Shown here piece after piece: positions 7,564 through 15,473 of a stretch of DNA of 64,000 bases. The DNA comes from Micromonospora arborensis (GTDB lineage: Bacteria; Actinomycetota; Actinomycetes; Mycobacteriales; Micromonosporaceae). Under the pieces are notes generated by a model. It did no database searches. It saw only the letters and a program-made list of their open reading frames with translations, and was not told where the DNA came from. The translations under genes were made by a program, and so were the position numbers. How positions within the stretch are numbered: position 1 is the stretch's first letter; each line of letters begins with the position of its first letter. The DNA lies in assembly GCF_003205615.1 (NCBI RefSeq), contig NZ_PYBV01000011.1:162627-226626 (forward strand), written 5' to 3'.

Positions 7564-10089
7564 TCAGGGCACGACCCGAAGGCGCGGCAGCTCGCCGTTG
7601 GAGATCGTTTCCGGCTCGATCTGGGCACCGAACCAGGCGGCCAACCGCTCGTACGGCAGCGGACGACTGAACAGGAAGCCCTGCCCGATCTCACAGCCGA
7701 TGTCCTGGAGAAGCTCCAGGGTCAGCTCACTCTCCACACCCTCGGCGACCACCGCCAGGCCGAACTGCTGCGAGAGGGTCACCACGGCGTTGACGATGGC
7801 CAGGTCCCCCGGGTCGGTCGCCATGCCCTGCACGAAGGAGCGGTCGACCTTCACCTCGTGCACCGGCAGCCGCCGGAGATGCGCCAGGGACGAGTCGCCG
7901 GTCCCGAAGTCGTCCACCGACAGCCGGACACCAAGATCACGCAGCCGCCGCAGGGTCGGGATGGGCCGGTCCGTACCGTCCAGCACACCCGCCTCGGTGA
8001 TCTCCAGGGTCAGGCGCTGCGCCGGCACCCTGTACTCGGTCAGCAACTCCTGGACCCGGTCCGGAAAGTGCGGATCGGTGAGCGTACGGGCCGACAGGTT
8101 GACCGCGATGGGCAGCGGCTGATCGGCCAGCGCCCAGTCGCGGCTGCGGCGCAGCCCCTCGCGGAGCACCACCTCCGTGAGCCGGCTCAACTGGCCGGTG
8201 TGCTCGGCCACCGCCACGAAGTCCTCGGGAGCGACCGTGCCGTGCGTCGGATGCTCCCACCGGGCCAGGCACTCGACACCAACCAGGCGCCGGTCCCGCA
8301 GGGTCACCTTGGGCTGGAAGTAGACCTCCAGCTCGTCCTGGTCCAGTGCGCGGCGGAGATCGCCGGCCAGACCCAGCCGGCGCAGCGACCGGGACTCCAG
8401 CGCGGGGTTGAACAGCTGCACACTGCCCGGCACCGACTTGGCTGCCGTGGCGGCCAGGTCGACCCGGAGCAGGAGGGTTGCCGCATCGCTGCCGTGATCG
8501 GGATGCACGGCCACCCCGACGGCGGTGTTCACGTCGAGGGTGAGCGCGTCGAAGACCATCTCGTCGCGGATCTGGTCGCGCAGTTGAGCGGCCAACTCGA
8601 GCGCCGCGTCGGCGCTCTCCAACCGCAGTGTCACCAGGAACTCGTCCCCACCGGCCCGGCCGACCAGAGCCGACGACGGCGCGCTGGCCCGCAACCGGCT
8701 GGCGACCTCGGCGAGGACCTTGTCCCCGGCAGCGTGACCGAGGGACTCGTTGACCTGGCGCAGCCCGTCGACGTCGAAGAGCAACAGCGCCACCACCTCG
8801 CCGGGGGCAGCGATCTTGAAGGACTCCGCAAGCGCGCCGGTGATCCGCCGACGGTTGGGCAACCTGGTCAGCGCGTCGTGGTACGCGTCGTGCCGGAGCC
8901 GGTCAACCAGCCGCGAATTTTCCAGGGCGACAGCGGCATGCGCCGCCACGGTCTCGAAGATGGGGATGTCGGCCGGAGCGAAGTGGCCCACGTCGCTGAG
9001 GCGGTTGACCACCTCCAGCGTGCCGATCACCGCCTGCCCCGATCTCAGGGGCACCGCGATGACGTCCTTGACCTTGGACTGGGCGAGCGCGGACCGCAGC
9101 GTCGGATCACCGCCGAACGCCCGACCCAGGGCGATCGTCCGACCCGACTCACGGGTCTTCTCTCGAAACACCGCCGGGGTCCGGGCGATATCGAGGAGAC
9201 CCCGGTCGTCGAGGCGTGCGGTCAGCAGGACCTCCGGGTGCCGACCCTGCGCCGGGAGCCACAGCGTGGCGTATTCCGCCTGCATGAGAGAGCGGATGCG
9301 GCCGAGCAGCGCATCCGTCAGGGTGCCCTCCTGACCCGCCTCGCTCATCGCTCGGGTCAGCTCGTACATGTCGCCCAGAGTCCGGTGCTGCCGGATGAAC
9401 TGCGAGTACGAGCGGTAGAGCATGACGCCGGCCACCGCCAGGGCCAGCAGGAGCAGGGTCGACCACAGGGTCGTCGCCAGCACGATCAGGATAATCATGC
9501 CGATCGCGACGCTCAGCGCCGTGGTCAGCAGGACCTGGACGGTCGTGCTCGTCGTCTCCCGGGTGCCCTGCCAGCCCTGCAGCAGAGTGATCACGCCGAC
9601 CACGGCAACAAGGCTGATCAGCGAGTTGGCGGCCACACCAGCGAAGACCGCACCCCACGTCGCCGGCCCCACCCCGTCGTGCGGTGGCATGGCGGCCAAC
9701 ACCAGGCCGGCCACCGAGACTCCGGCGGCCGCCCGGGCGACGTTGAACCAGAACTTGGGCGGGGCGTAACCCCGTTGCATCTGGGTGAAGAGCTCGGCCG
9801 CCGTGGCGACGACGACCATGAGCAGCGGCGACAGCCAATACAGGGCAAGCACCAGCGGGATCTCGCTGAGCGTCACCACGACCGCCTGGCGGCGGACCAC
9901 GAAGCTGAGCGTTGGTATCCCGGCAGCAACCATCACTACCAGCAACGCCGCGGCAATCGGCCAGTCCTCCAGGCGGATCGGCACCGACAGCGCGAGGACC
10001 AGAGATCCCACCAACGCGATCCCGGCGAGGGGAGCCGTGATCAGCCAGGCATGCTCGGTCGTACGACGTCGGACAGCCCTAGGTGACAC
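7564..10089 (-). CDS. Membrane GAF-GGDEF-EAL protein (c-di-GMP turnover)
   Basis: 841 residues, GTG start. The N-terminal 240 residues hold about seven membrane helices. A GAF-like sensor follows (about 250-395, with QAEYATLWLPA and VIAVPLRSGQAVIGTLEVVNRL), then GGDEF (about 405-565; intact GGDEF at 480-484) and EAL (about 580-830). The EAL signature reads ECL (606-608), but the catalytic Glu and the other metal/base residues are present: NLSAR, EITE, DDFGTG, VKVDRSF, AEGVE and GQGFLFSRP. Both cyclase and phosphodiesterase activities are therefore possible. No RxxD inhibitory site precedes GGDEF. It is monocistronic; the next gene downstream is tRNA-Thr. Confidence 0.9.
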   Translation of the reverse strand: MSPRAVRRRTTEHAWLITAPLAGIALVGSLVLALSVPIRLEDWPIAAALLVVMVAAGIPTLSFVVRRQAVVVTLSEIPLVLALYWLSPLLMVVVATAAELFTQMQRGYAPPKFWFNVARAAAGVSVAGLVLAAMPPHDGVGPATWGAVFAGVAANSLISLVAVVGVITLLQGWQGTRETTSTTVQVLLTTALSVAIGMIILIVLATTLWSTLLLLALAVAGVMLYRSYSQFIRQHRTLGDMYELTRAMSEAGQEGTLTDALLGRIRSLMQAEYATLWLPAQGRHPEVLLTARLDDRGLLDIARTPAVFREKTRESGRTIALGRAFGGDPTLRSALAQSKVKDVIAVPLRSGQAVIGTLEVVNRLSDVGHFAPADIPIFETVAAHAAVALENSRLVDRLRHDAYHDALTRLPNRRRITGALAESFKIAAPGEVVALLLFDVDGLRQVNESLGHAAGDKVLAEVASRLRASAPSSALVGRAGGDEFLVTLRLESADAALELAAQLRDQIRDEMVFDALTLDVNTAVGVAVHPDHGSDAATLLLRVDLAATAAKSVPGSVQLFNPALESRSLRRLGLAGDLRRALDQDELEVYFQPKVTLRDRRLVGVECLARWEHPTHGTVAPEDFVAVAEHTGQLSRLTEVVLREGLRRSRDWALADQPLPIAVNLSARTLTDPHFPDRVQELLTEYRVPAQRLTLEITEAGVLDGTDRPIPTLRRLRDLGVRLSVDDFGTGDSSLAHLRRLPVHEVKVDRSFVQGMATDPGDLAIVNAVVTLSQQFGLAVVAEGVESELTLELLQDIGCEIGQGFLFSRPLPYERLAAWFGAQIEPETISNGELPRLRVVP

Positions 10090-10130
10090 CGCACCGCCCT
10101 GTCATCGATCACGTCGCCGCCGCACCGGAG

Positions 10131-10310
10131 TCACCGAGCGACGACTGACTGCACTCCACTCGGAACCGAAACGCTGTGGCCCGCCGGAGCGCCCCACTCG
10201 ATAGAGGTGGACTGGAAGGCGCCGCCGAGTTGGGCACCTAGGAGGCCAACGGCCAGCGCGGCGAGGGCAAGCGACGCCATACGCAGCCGGCCAAACTTTC
10301 GACCAGACAT
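10131..10310 (-). CDS. Small single-helix membrane or secreted peptide
   Basis: 59 residues. A basic start (MSGRKFGRLRM) and a hydrophobic helix (about 12-31, ASLALAALAVGLLGAQLGGAF) are followed by a polar tail of about 28 residues. This is either an uncleaved signal anchor or a short exported peptide. The ATG has AGGAG 8 bases upstream. It lies 41 bases upstream of the c-di-GMP gene on the same strand and may be cotranscribed with it. I recognise no family. Confidence 0.55.
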   Translation of the reverse strand: MSGRKFGRLRMASLALAALAVGLLGAQLGGAFQSTSIEWGAPAGHSVSVPSGVQSVVAR

Positions 10311-11021
10311 GTGGAGCTCCTGTCGGCAGGGGGCTGTGCGGGGATGGAGATTCCACGATGGTGCCACAGCGAAGTCCGCCAGGAAAGTTCTCCCACCCGC
10401 GATCAGGCCGACCGACCCGCGAGCTGACCCGCTCGGCCGGGCAGGGACAACGTCCGGCCAGACCATCTGCTGATCAGCCCACGTCTGCGCGCCCAAAAAA
10501 CGACCTAGCACAGGAAAGCGCATCTACTAGACGTAACAGTTGATATGAACTGCGCGCCTCTCCGCCCACGTAGGCACGCTACTCGCCGCTACCTCTCGGC
10601 AACAGGGCAGTGTCACCTTCTGGTTTCTGTCCGTACCCGGAAGTCGAGTTAGCGGCATCGGAAGGAGGAATTGTCGCTCGGCCGGCCGACAGCAACCGCC
10701 GATACGTTGATGCATGCACATTTGTCCGCCGGTAGCGCAGCATTCAGTCCGACCGGACAGCGACCACGTCACGAGTCGCGCGGTTCACCGGCCAGGCGAG
10801 CGCGGTCAGTCGCTGCGCAGCGGGCGGAACGCGGCCCGCATCTCGGCGGAGGAGCCTGGCCAGCCGCCTGGGCTTGCCGAGCTCTCGGTGCCCATCAGCC
10901 AGTACCGCGTGATGTTGCCGGGGAATGGTGTCCCGGGTGAGATCGCCGGCGGGTTCGCCGTCGACGAAGGCTCTGCGGACCTGCGGCGGAAGCCGACAGA
11001 TCGTCAGACCCGCGTCTCATC
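10311..11021. other. 711-base region without a supportable gene
   Basis: Several frames are open but none has consistent actinobacterial codon bias. The best one begins at a TTG (10671) after a strong AAGGAGGAA and runs to 10940; its translation is Arg/Pro/Ala-rich without recognisable motifs. The 10830-11000 part shows coding-like bias on neither strand convincingly and may be gene debris. The promoter of the minus-strand peptide and c-di-GMP gene should lie near 10330-10450. Confidence 0.4.
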
Positions 11022-11402
11022 ATGAGCGTCATGGTGCAGGGCAGGGTTATCGCCGAGAGCCTCCGCGTCGGGTGTGACCTGCAGGTCCGCGACCTTCGGA
11101 TCACCCGGATCGATCGGCAGGACGTCTCCGCTTCTGCTGGCAGCCAGCAGCCTGACGTGTGGACACTGCTGGATGTCGAAGGCCCCGATGACACTGCTGA
11201 CGAACTCGCGTCGGCGCTGGCGGCCGCTCTGGTCGAAGGCCGAGGCTGGTACGCCGACTTCCGCACCGCTGGCGACCATGTCGTGATCTTTCCTGGGCGG
11301 ATCTTCCGGTACGCCATCGGTGACCACGCAGGCCGCGCAGAGGCCGTGCGGCACGGGAGGCTCGCCGGAGTGCCCCCACACCAACTCGACTGGGGCGACT
11401 GA
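11022..11402 (+). CDS. Conserved hypothetical protein
   Basis: 126 residues. No named family recognised. It looks like an alpha/beta protein: a beta-rich N-terminus (VIAESLRVGCDLQVRDLRITRI), a helix DTADELASALAAALVEG and a C-terminal block (GWYADFRTAGDHVVIFPGRIFRY) that resembles small cytoplasmic proteins common in actinomycete accessory loci. The codon third positions are GC-rich, unlike the antisense frame, which supports the plus strand. No Shine-Dalgarno precedes the ATG; a second ATG three codons later is possible. It is convergent with the hydrolase at 11443. Confidence 0.6.
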   Translation: MSVMVQGRVIAESLRVGCDLQVRDLRITRIDRQDVSASAGSQQPDVWTLLDVEGPDDTADELASALAAALVEGRGWYADFRTAGDHVVIFPGRIFRYAIGDHAGRAEAVRHGRLAGVPPHQLDWGD

Positions 11403-11442
11403 AGGTTGCGGCCGGTCAGCGGCGCTGGCGGGGGCGGGACGC

Positions 11443-12306
11443 TCATGACAGAAAGTGGTGCAGCGCCGCGGTCAGGCCGTCGGGATTCTCCTCGGCGACG
11501 TGGTGGCCGGACTCGATCGAGTGGCCGCGTAGATCGGCCGCCCACGGGCGCCAGACGGCCAGCGGTTCGCCGTACAGGTCTTCCATGTCGTCCCGGGTCG
11601 ACCACAGAAACAGAGTTGGGCAGCGGACAGTGCGACCGTCACGCCGGTCGGCTTCCTCGTGCGCTCGGTCAACGCCGAGGCCGGCTCGGTAGTCCTCCAG
11701 CATTGCCCGCACGGTGGCCGCATCGTGGATGGCATGCCGGAACTCCTGGTAGTTCTCCGCCCCCATGCTCTCGCGCCGGGCGCTACTGGCGTACCAGGCA
11801 TCGGGGTCGGCGGTGATGGCTCGCTCTGGCTTCTCTGGCTGGGCAAAAAAGAACCAGTGGTACCAGTCCTGGGCGAATTTCGCATCGCACCTGGCAAGAG
11901 CCTCACTGATCGGTACGCCGTCGATGACTACCAAATGACTGACCGCGTCGGGATGGTCCAGCGCCAGGCGTAACGCGACGTACGATCCACGGTCGTGTCC
12001 GACCGTGGCGAACGTCGTATGGCCCAGTTCGTTCATCAACCGGACCATGTCCGCTGCGACCACACGCTTGGACTGCTGGGAGTGATCCGCGAGAATTTCC
12101 GCCTTGCCGGATTGCCCGTAGCCGCGCATGTCGGGACAGACAACGGTGAACCCGCGATCGACCAGCTGCGGCGCGACTCGATGCCACGTCGACCCCGTAC
12201 GCGGATGTCCGTGAATGAGGAGGACCGGAAGCCCGTGCCCCGCATGCCGGACCCGGAGCTCCACCTCCCCGACATCGACCCGCTCGTCCTCGAAACCGTC
12301 GAACAT
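11443..12306 (-). CDS. Alpha/beta hydrolase, haloacetate-dehalogenase-like
   Basis: 287 residues. The nucleophile elbow is GHDRGS (Asp105), as in fluoroacetate/haloacetate dehalogenases and epoxide hydrolases, not Ser. Oxyanion segment HGHPRTG (32-38), PDMRGYGQSGK (58-68), MLEDYRAGL and the catalytic His in ESGHHVAEENP also match the haloacetate dehalogenase family. The Arg three residues after the HDR Arg, which holds the substrate carboxylate in characterised enzymes, is Tyr here, so the substrate may differ. Start: ATG at MFDGFED; an in-frame ATG 12 codons upstream is possible. No close cotranscribed neighbour. Confidence 0.75.
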   Translation of the reverse strand: MFDGFEDERVDVGEVELRVRHAGHGLPVLLIHGHPRTGSTWHRVAPQLVDRGFTVVCPDMRGYGQSGKAEILADHSQQSKRVVAADMVRLMNELGHTTFATVGHDRGSYVALRLALDHPDAVSHLVVIDGVPISEALARCDAKFAQDWYHWFFFAQPEKPERAITADPDAWYASSARRESMGAENYQEFRHAIHDAATVRAMLEDYRAGLGVDRAHEEADRRDGRTVRCPTLFLWSTRDDMEDLYGEPLAVWRPWAADLRGHSIESGHHVAEENPDGLTAALHHFLS

Positions 12307-12445
12307 GCGCGACAAGTATCCGGGCCCCCGTCGAGCAAACATCCGCTCATCGGCGGGACAGCACGTTCGCCGGCGGCCGTCCCCCGGTAGCGCTGGTAGC
12401 TGCCGCAATCACCCGGCGACGTTGTGTGACCGCCGAGTCAGCTCC

Positions 12446-13024
12446 TTACCGGCGAGGATCGAGCGCGCTCAGAGCGGGATCCTGACGTTCTTCCATCTGG
12501 TACTCCCAGCCCTCACGCCAGGCGAAGTCAGCATCGACCAGGTCCTCCAGCCGGACCCCGTCAATCCAATGGTCGAAGCCCCATCGAGTGGCGACGTGCC
12601 CGATCACCAAAACTCGCCGGCCCGCCCACCGCAGCGACAGATCGTCGAGAAAACGACCGACCCGGTGTACGGCCTGTCGCCAGCTCTCGCCCCCGGGGTA
12701 GGGATGGTCGAGATACCAGCTGCGCCGCTCGTGCAGTTCGGCGGCCGGACGGCCGTTGAGCTCCCCGTAGTCACACTCCCGCAGGCGCCAATCGTGTAGC
12801 AGGGGGATCGCGGTTCCCGAGAGGGCTATGTCGGCCGTCTCCACAGCCCTACGCAGATCCGAGGCGAACACCGCCTCGATGCCGTCGCTTCTCCTCCGCT
12901 GGCCGAGTTCGGCTGCCAACGCTCTTCCCCTGGAAGACAACCGGCCCGGCAGCCACCCGGTAGCAAGACCTCGATCGTTGTCTTCGCTCCAGGAGTGAGT
13001 CTCGAAGACGATCTCAGTCGGCAC
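12446..13024 (-). CDS. Histidine phosphatase family protein
   Basis: 192 residues, GTG start. Phosphoglycerate-mutase-like fold: the usual RHG is replaced by ETHS (residues 8-11), with His10 as phospho-acceptor. FASDLRRAVETADIAL supplies the second Arg, RECDYGELNG is the family loop, and VLVIGHVATR gives the second catalytic His. Members with ETH instead of RHG are known actinobacterial phosphatases of undefined substrate. It is the last chromosomal gene before the left att site of the integrated element. Confidence 0.8.
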   Translation of the reverse strand: MPTEIVFETHSWSEDNDRGLATGWLPGRLSSRGRALAAELGQRRRSDGIEAVFASDLRRAVETADIALSGTAIPLLHDWRLRECDYGELNGRPAAELHERRSWYLDHPYPGGESWRQAVHRVGRFLDDLSLRWAGRRVLVIGHVATRWGFDHWIDGVRLEDLVDADFAWREGWEYQMEERQDPALSALDPRR

Positions 13025-13211
13025 CAGGCGATGCTACTGACGAAATGAGAACGGGTCGTTGACGCCATCGCAGCGACCAGACCCGGACGATCGACCCCGC
13101 CCGCGAATCGCGGGTCAGCCGCAACAGGCAACCCGAGTTGATCTCGGCGACCCGTATGCGACACAGCCAGCGAGATTGAACGGGCTGGAGCGGGACTGGG
13201 CGAGACTCACA

Positions 13212-13255
13212 AAGGAGGCCCCTGACCGGCGTTCACGCTGGCCAGAGGCCTCCTT
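13212..13255 (-). terminator. Original tRNA-Tyr terminator, left of the island
   Basis: Inverted repeat aaggaggcc ... ggcctcctt (9 bp, extended by imperfect inner pairing) immediately left of the 56-bp att copy. On the minus strand the hairpin is followed by TTTGTG. It occupies the same relation to the att copy as the hairpin at 24658-24695 does to the intact tRNA-Tyr, so it is most simply the chromosomal terminator displaced by insertion. Confidence 0.65.
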
Positions 13256-13310
13256 CTGCACCTGGTGGCGGGTAGAGGATTCGAACCTCTGAAGCTTTCG
13301 CGACGGATTT
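13255..13310 (-). repeat. Left att copy (tRNA-Tyr 3' half)
   Basis: 56 bases identical to 24697-24752. It contains the tRNA-Tyr sequence from the anticodon-stem 3' side through the T-arm, acceptor and discriminator, but the left copy diverges exactly at the anticodon loop, so it is not a tRNA gene. This is the crossover footprint of tyrosine-recombinase integration. Confidence 0.92.
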
Positions 13311-13433
13311 GCAGGCCGCCCGCGATCTTGCCCCGGTCAGCGGCGTTGACCTGCTGTTTCTCTGCGTTGGCCGCCGCGCTCGCATCCCAGTGCCCACCAT
13401 CCGCCCACGCCCCGATGCTGCGCCCACCCGCCG

Positions 13434-14018
13434 TCACGCTTGACCGTCTCGAAGGAGGTGCTCGCAGGGTAGTTCAACACCACGGTGCCAGACGCTCCCC
13501 GCCACAGCGACGGGATAGGTGGCCTCTCTCGCCTGCCGGTCGGAGGTCTCAACCGACAGTCGCATCGACAAGGGCTCACTCCCGAACGCAGTGGCACATT
13601 CGAGGCTCAGCTTGACTTCGACCCAGCCGGTGCCGCCGGGACGTAGCAACACGGACTTGCCGGTACTACGCACCAGAACGCCGGGTCGTTCCCCGGTAAC
13701 CGCAGAAACCGTGATCGGCGCAGGGCCAGTGTTGATCACTGCCAGCTGCCCATCCATTTGGAGAACGCCTTTGACGTCCCCGCCGCCGCCTCCGACAGAC
13801 GCAGGGATGGCAACGAGTGAGACCGAAGCGACCCGATCCCGCTCTTCCTGCGAGCTTCGCAGCTCGTTGACACCGACACCACCAAGCACAGCACCGACCA
13901 GGAAGACAGCGACCAGCCGAACAACCATCTTTGACCTGCGCATAGAGCGGTCAGGGCTGTCCACCCCCGGATGGCGACTATCTCCGTCCAGATCGATCAC
14001 TCCACGCTCCGCCGACAT
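13434..14018 (-). CDS. Membrane-anchored hypothetical protein
   Basis: 194 residues. A polar N-terminus of about 30 residues precedes one membrane helix (about 33-50, VVRLVAVFLVGAVLGGVGV) and an extracytoplasmic domain. That domain is beta-rich (GQLAVINTGPAPITVSAVTG ... LRPGGTGWVEVKLSLECA), resembling an immunoglobulin/CARDB-like fold, with two Cys that could form a disulfide. No family recognised. It lies just inside the left att site and is the outermost cargo gene on that side. Confidence 0.6.
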   Translation of the reverse strand: MSAERGVIDLDGDSRHPGVDSPDRSMRRSKMVVRLVAVFLVGAVLGGVGVNELRSSQEERDRVASVSLVAIPASVGGGGGDVKGVLQMDGQLAVINTGPAPITVSAVTGERPGVLVRSTGKSVLLRPGGTGWVEVKLSLECATAFGSEPLSMRLSVETSDRQAREATYPVAVAGSVWHRGVELPCEHLLRDGQA

Positions 14019-14073
14019 CGCGTTAGCTTATGGCTCACTTTTCCGTCGGTCTGCACCCTCCTCAGTTCCGCCA

Positions 14074-14214
14074 TCATCCGAGGGCGTCGCCGATCTTGTC
14101 GTTCATCGTGTCGTCGCCGCCGTCGATGCAGTTGGCGTAGACGTGGCCCAGGAGCCGGGCGACCTCGGTCGGCGGGAAGCCGGCATTCAGCCAGGGCGAG
14201 GCGGACCGCGGGCC
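14074..14214 (-). pseudogene. Remnant of an integrase 3' end
   Basis: The translated minus strand reads PWLNAGFPPTEVARLLGH, then VYANCIDGGDDTMNDKIGDALG and a stop. This nearly matches the C-terminus of the integrase at 15474 but lacks the GVAVLLR block before the catalytic-Tyr segment. Everything 5' of the third recombinase box is missing. It is a second copy of an integrase tail, with the ECF pair between the two copies, which implies a former second integration or a recombination between related elements. Confidence 0.8.
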
Positions 14215-14228
14215 GCAGGCACATCCGT

Positions 14229-14798
14229 TCAGTCGCCTGCCGGCGCTACGAACATCTTGACCGATCCGCACGTCTCGGGTGCGTTCTTGAACTGCTCGCC
14301 GTCGATGACGTACACGAGCTTCCCCCACCTCGTTTCGGGAGAGGAAGTCTCGCTACTTCCCGGTGAAGGAATCGCCTCGATACGTTGAACGCAGGCATAC
14401 AGGTGGGATGGCGCCTTGACGCTAAAGATCCGGCTCCACGACCTCCTGCATGCATCTATCGGAGTCTCGCCAACTCTCGCCGCAGTATCTCCCATCCGGT
14501 GCATTCCGGTTGTGGCGCATACAAAGGCCATATCATTCGCAGGCATTGCCTCAGGTGGCGCAGTAGGCGCGTGATAACCACCGATCGCGGCGGTCGCACC
14601 ACCAGCGGCCAGAATCCCGGCGGCAACAGCTCCGACGATCCCCAAGCGCCTCTTCCGGGACCTCTTCTCGGGCTGCTGTGGCAACTCGAGCAGGCGAGCG
14701 AGCATCGCCTCTCCCTGGGGGCTTGTGGTGAACGTGACCTCGGGGGTGGGCCGGACGCAACTAATCAGGTCTTCGGTTTCTGCGTCGTAGTGCTTCAC
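14229..14798 (-). CDS. Membrane protein coupled to ECF sigma (putative anti-sigma partner)
   Basis: 189 residues. The GTG start overlaps the sigma factor stop (GTGA) and has GAGGGGG upstream, so translation is coupled. Cytoplasmic segment 1-50 (VKHYDAETEDLISCVRPTPE...), a basic patch KRSRKRR, one membrane helix (about 58-80) and an outer domain of about 110 residues with Cys residues. It resembles proteins regularly encoded behind ECF factors in actinobacteria. No zinc-binding HxxxCxxC anti-sigma motif is visible, so the regulatory role is inferred from position only. Confidence 0.7.
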   Translation of the reverse strand: MKHYDAETEDLISCVRPTPEVTFTTSPQGEAMLARLLELPQQPEKRSRKRRLGIVGAVAAGILAAGGATAAIGGYHAPTAPPEAMPANDMAFVCATTGMHRMGDTAARVGETPIDACRRSWSRIFSVKAPSHLYACVQRIEAIPSPGSSETSSPETRWGKLVYVIDGEQFKNAPETCGSVKMFVAPAGD

Positions 14799-15388
14799 TC
14801 CAGCCCCCTCGTGTACGCCGCCAGATCGCCGATCGGAGATGGTTTCGGCTCTACCCGCCGATGTCCGTATGCGTCCTCGAAGCGGCGACGAGCCCGGTGT
14901 AACCGCACGGCAAACGCCGCCGTCGTGCACCCCAGTACCTTCGCCGATTCCCTGCCGTTGAAGTCGTACCAGTACCGCAGCAGCAACACCTCGCGATCGA
15001 TCTCTGGCAGTTCCGCCAATGCCGCCATCACGTCCACTCGTTGCGAGGTGGACGGACGGTACTCAGTCTCGTCGTGGGCCTGAGAGTGCAGACGCGCCTG
15101 CAACGCCGCGTGAACTGCGCGACCGCGCCAATGCTGCAACACCAGGCGTCGCGCGACCCCGAACAACCAAGGCCGTTCCTGGCCCTCCTTGATGGTTGCC
15201 AGGCGCCGCCATGCCACGGCGAACACCTCGCTTACGAGGTCCTGCGCATCATCACCGCCCAGTCGATCATTGGCATACGCGAAGACCGCGTCCCCGTGTC
15301 GACGGAACAAGTCAGTAAGGCGCTGACGGTCTGCGGTCGCCCTCCGCGCATCCGGCACGGATCCTCCAGGTGGTGGTCTCACACCCAT
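14795..15388 (-). CDS. ECF-family RNA polymerase sigma factor
   Basis: 197 residues, ATG start with GAGG 8 bases upstream. Region 2 (about 25-95) includes LFRRHGDAVFAYANDRLGGDDAQDLVSEVFAVAWRRL; region 4 (about 130-185) includes LAELPEIDREVLLLRYWYDFNGRESAKVLG and the recognition helix AAFAVRLHRARRRFEDA. There is no N-terminal region 1, as expected for the ECF group. It is coupled to the membrane protein downstream. The pair lies between two integrase 3'-end copies inside the element, so it is mobile cargo. It is not a close copy of the two ECF genes at 43-46 kb. Confidence 0.88.
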   Translation of the reverse strand: MGVRPPPGGSVPDARRATADRQRLTDLFRRHGDAVFAYANDRLGGDDAQDLVSEVFAVAWRRLATIKEGQERPWLFGVARRLVLQHWRGRAVHAALQARLHSQAHDETEYRPSTSQRVDVMAALAELPEIDREVLLLRYWYDFNGRESAKVLGCTTAAFAVRLHRARRRFEDAYGHRRVEPKPSPIGDLAAYTRGLE

Positions 15389-15473
15389 ACTTGTCGCCTC
15401 AACCGCGGTTCCTTACGGCCATCCGGAAGAATTCTGGCTCCGGTCCCTCCACCTTGAGACGAGCCGAGGATGC

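Noticed and set aside
10671..10940. Small protein from TTG after AAGGAGGAA
   Set aside because: The ribosome-binding site is good, but the translation is low-complexity (Arg/Pro/Ala) and codon bias is poor.
11004..11384. Minus-strand 126-codon frame opposite the conserved hypothetical
   Set aside because: The plus frame has better codon bias and a coherent alpha/beta pattern; the minus frame has neither.
13265..13330. Possible second tRNA gene at the left att site
   Set aside because: Only the 3' half of tRNA-Tyr is present; the anticodon loop and 5' half do not pair.
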